Shown here: piece after piece, positions 62,917 to 64,000 of the stretch
Layout of the letters: each line of letters begins with the position of its first letter
Numbering within the stretch: the first letter of the stretch is position 1
NCBI RefSeq assembly: GCF_900090045.1
Contig: NC_041787.1
Location: forward strand, 1,942,001-2,006,000
Direction of reading: 5' to 3'
Length of the DNA: 64,000 nt
DNA from: Plasmodium malariae
Lineage: Eukaryota; Apicomplexa; Aconoidasida; Haemosporida; Plasmodiidae
Position numbers and translations under genes: made by a program
The notes under the pieces: model-generated
What the model was told of the DNA's origin: nothing
The model's input: only the letters and a program-made list of their open reading frames with translations
Databases searched by the model: none

Positions 62917-64000
62917 ACATATATATATTAATAATTTATGGAATGCAGCTTTGTTTTATTATTTTTATAGTTTTGGAAAGAAGGTATATAAAATTCAAAA
63001 AAAAAAAATTATTTTTTTATTAACTTACGTAAAATACGAAATTTTGCTTTTGTTGTTAATCACATATTAACAGTTCATATGTAAATTGTAAGTTTTAACA
63101 ATAAAAAAAAAAAAAATTAATGTAATTATGAAGCTCAAAAGAACAATGAAAAGTGAAAATTGGAATTTTATAAAAAATTAAAGATACAAAAGGATATACA
63201 AATATATATATGTACGTATGAATTTATATATTTTGTGTAAAATAATGTCATTTTAATTTTCGTACTTAAGTTAATAGCGTATTGTAAAATGCATTTAACA
63301 GTAAAAGAACAAAATTTATAAACATAAGTACATATATATTACGCACATATTTAAATTGTAGATATAATTATTGCACATACAATTATCGTACATACAATTA
63401 TCGTACATACAATTATCGTACGTACATATCGCTCATATGTATATTTTACCTAAGCATTTAGTACGTACAATATACATATCATGTCATACATATTAAATAC
63501 ATATCACAGTATGTACATATATAAGGGCAAACACAAAAAATAAAAAAGCTAATAAAAACAGTACAGTAAAAGATTCATATAAAATAATGCCACAAGAATT
63601 AAAAAAAAAAGATGCTGTAAAAAAAGTAAAAGAAAAAGTAAAAAGCACAATAAAAGTAGAATAAGCCAATAAAAAAGAGGAGTTACGAAAATGTTAAAAA
63701 ATGATGGAAGATTTGACAATCATTGAAGGAACATGGTATATATTATCATATAAAAGAATTTTTCAGAAAAAATAAGTATGAGAAAATATTTTTGAACTGC
63801 AAACATATATGCAATGTACTTATTCCTTGAAAGAGAAAAAAAAAAGGAATGTTTATACATATAAACACATACGTAAAAAATACACATATAAATGTACGTA
63901 TATACGTATGTATATATATATATATATATGTATATAGATATAAATATTTACAAACGTGTGTATGAGTAAAGAGAAAAAGACGCTAATTCATGAGTAGTAA
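62102..64000. other. Upstream region of CDP-DAG synthase to window end
   Basis: It presumably holds the CDP-DAG synthase 5' UTR and promoter. (TA)n runs lie at 62410-62465, 62871-62912 and 63911-63930, with poly-A at 63102-63116. A 15-bp repeat lies at 63376-63426. No coding region is supported. Confidence 0.65.
63376..63426. repeat. 15-bp tandem repeat (catacaattatcgta)
   Basis: Three perfect copies at 63376, 63391 and 63406, with partial copies on each side. Confidence 0.9.

Noticed and set aside
1..64000. Search by eye for CRISPR-like arrays, transposons, tRNA or rRNA genes
   Set aside because: All repeats seen are head-to-tail minisatellites or microsatellites without spacers; no transposase, cloverleaf or rRNA sequence was recognised, though a covariance-model scan was not possible.

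Overview
The window is nuclear DNA of a malaria parasite (genus Plasmodium). It is very AT-rich. Intergenic DNA is crowded with (TA)n, poly-A and poly-T runs, proteins carry Asn/Lys-rich low-complexity inserts, and introns are short with GTA.. donors and T-rich ..AG acceptors. Gene content and order (CDP-diacylglycerol synthase, EMC2, an alpha/beta hydrolase, CTP synthase, a giant WD-repeat protein, RAP1, eIF2-gamma, SBDS) match what I recall of a P. falciparum chromosome 14 segment. Repeat style and a composition that looks less extreme than P. falciparum suggest P. malariae or P. ovale; the species call is inference.

Layout, left to right. (1) <1-6217, minus: a giant helical-repeat-like protein in at least three exons, running off the left edge. 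(2) 7716-10129, minus: four-exon SBDS, with domain III split by a long insert and a REI1/ZNF622-like zinc finger at the C-terminus. (3) 11842-13610, minus: a small ankyrin-repeat gene of six or seven exons with a problematic last intron. (4) 17023-18269, plus: a two-exon secreted or apicoplast-type protein with beta-barrel character. (5) 19648-21045, minus: eIF2-gamma. (6) 24132-24646, plus: a small basic two-exon protein. (7) 26205-28490, minus: rhoptry-associated protein 1. (8) 32791-46253, plus: a 4328-residue WD-repeat protein with two coding minisatellites. (9) 47935-50484, minus: CTP synthase with a large insert in its glutaminase domain. (10) 53099-55357, minus: a seven-exon alpha/beta hydrolase. 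(11) 57444-58325, plus: EMC2. (12) 60242-62101, minus: CDP-diacylglycerol synthase.

The genes are independent eukaryotic transcription units, not operons. Themes are translation and ribosome maturation (SBDS, eIF2-gamma), CTP and phospholipid metabolism (CTP synthase makes the CTP that CDP-DAG synthase uses), ER membrane-protein insertion (EMC2) and invasion (RAP1). I saw no RNA genes, mobile elements, CRISPR arrays or subtelomeric gene families. Exon boundaries were worked out by hand from reading-frame phase and splice signals. Promoters and UTRs cannot be defined from sequence alone.
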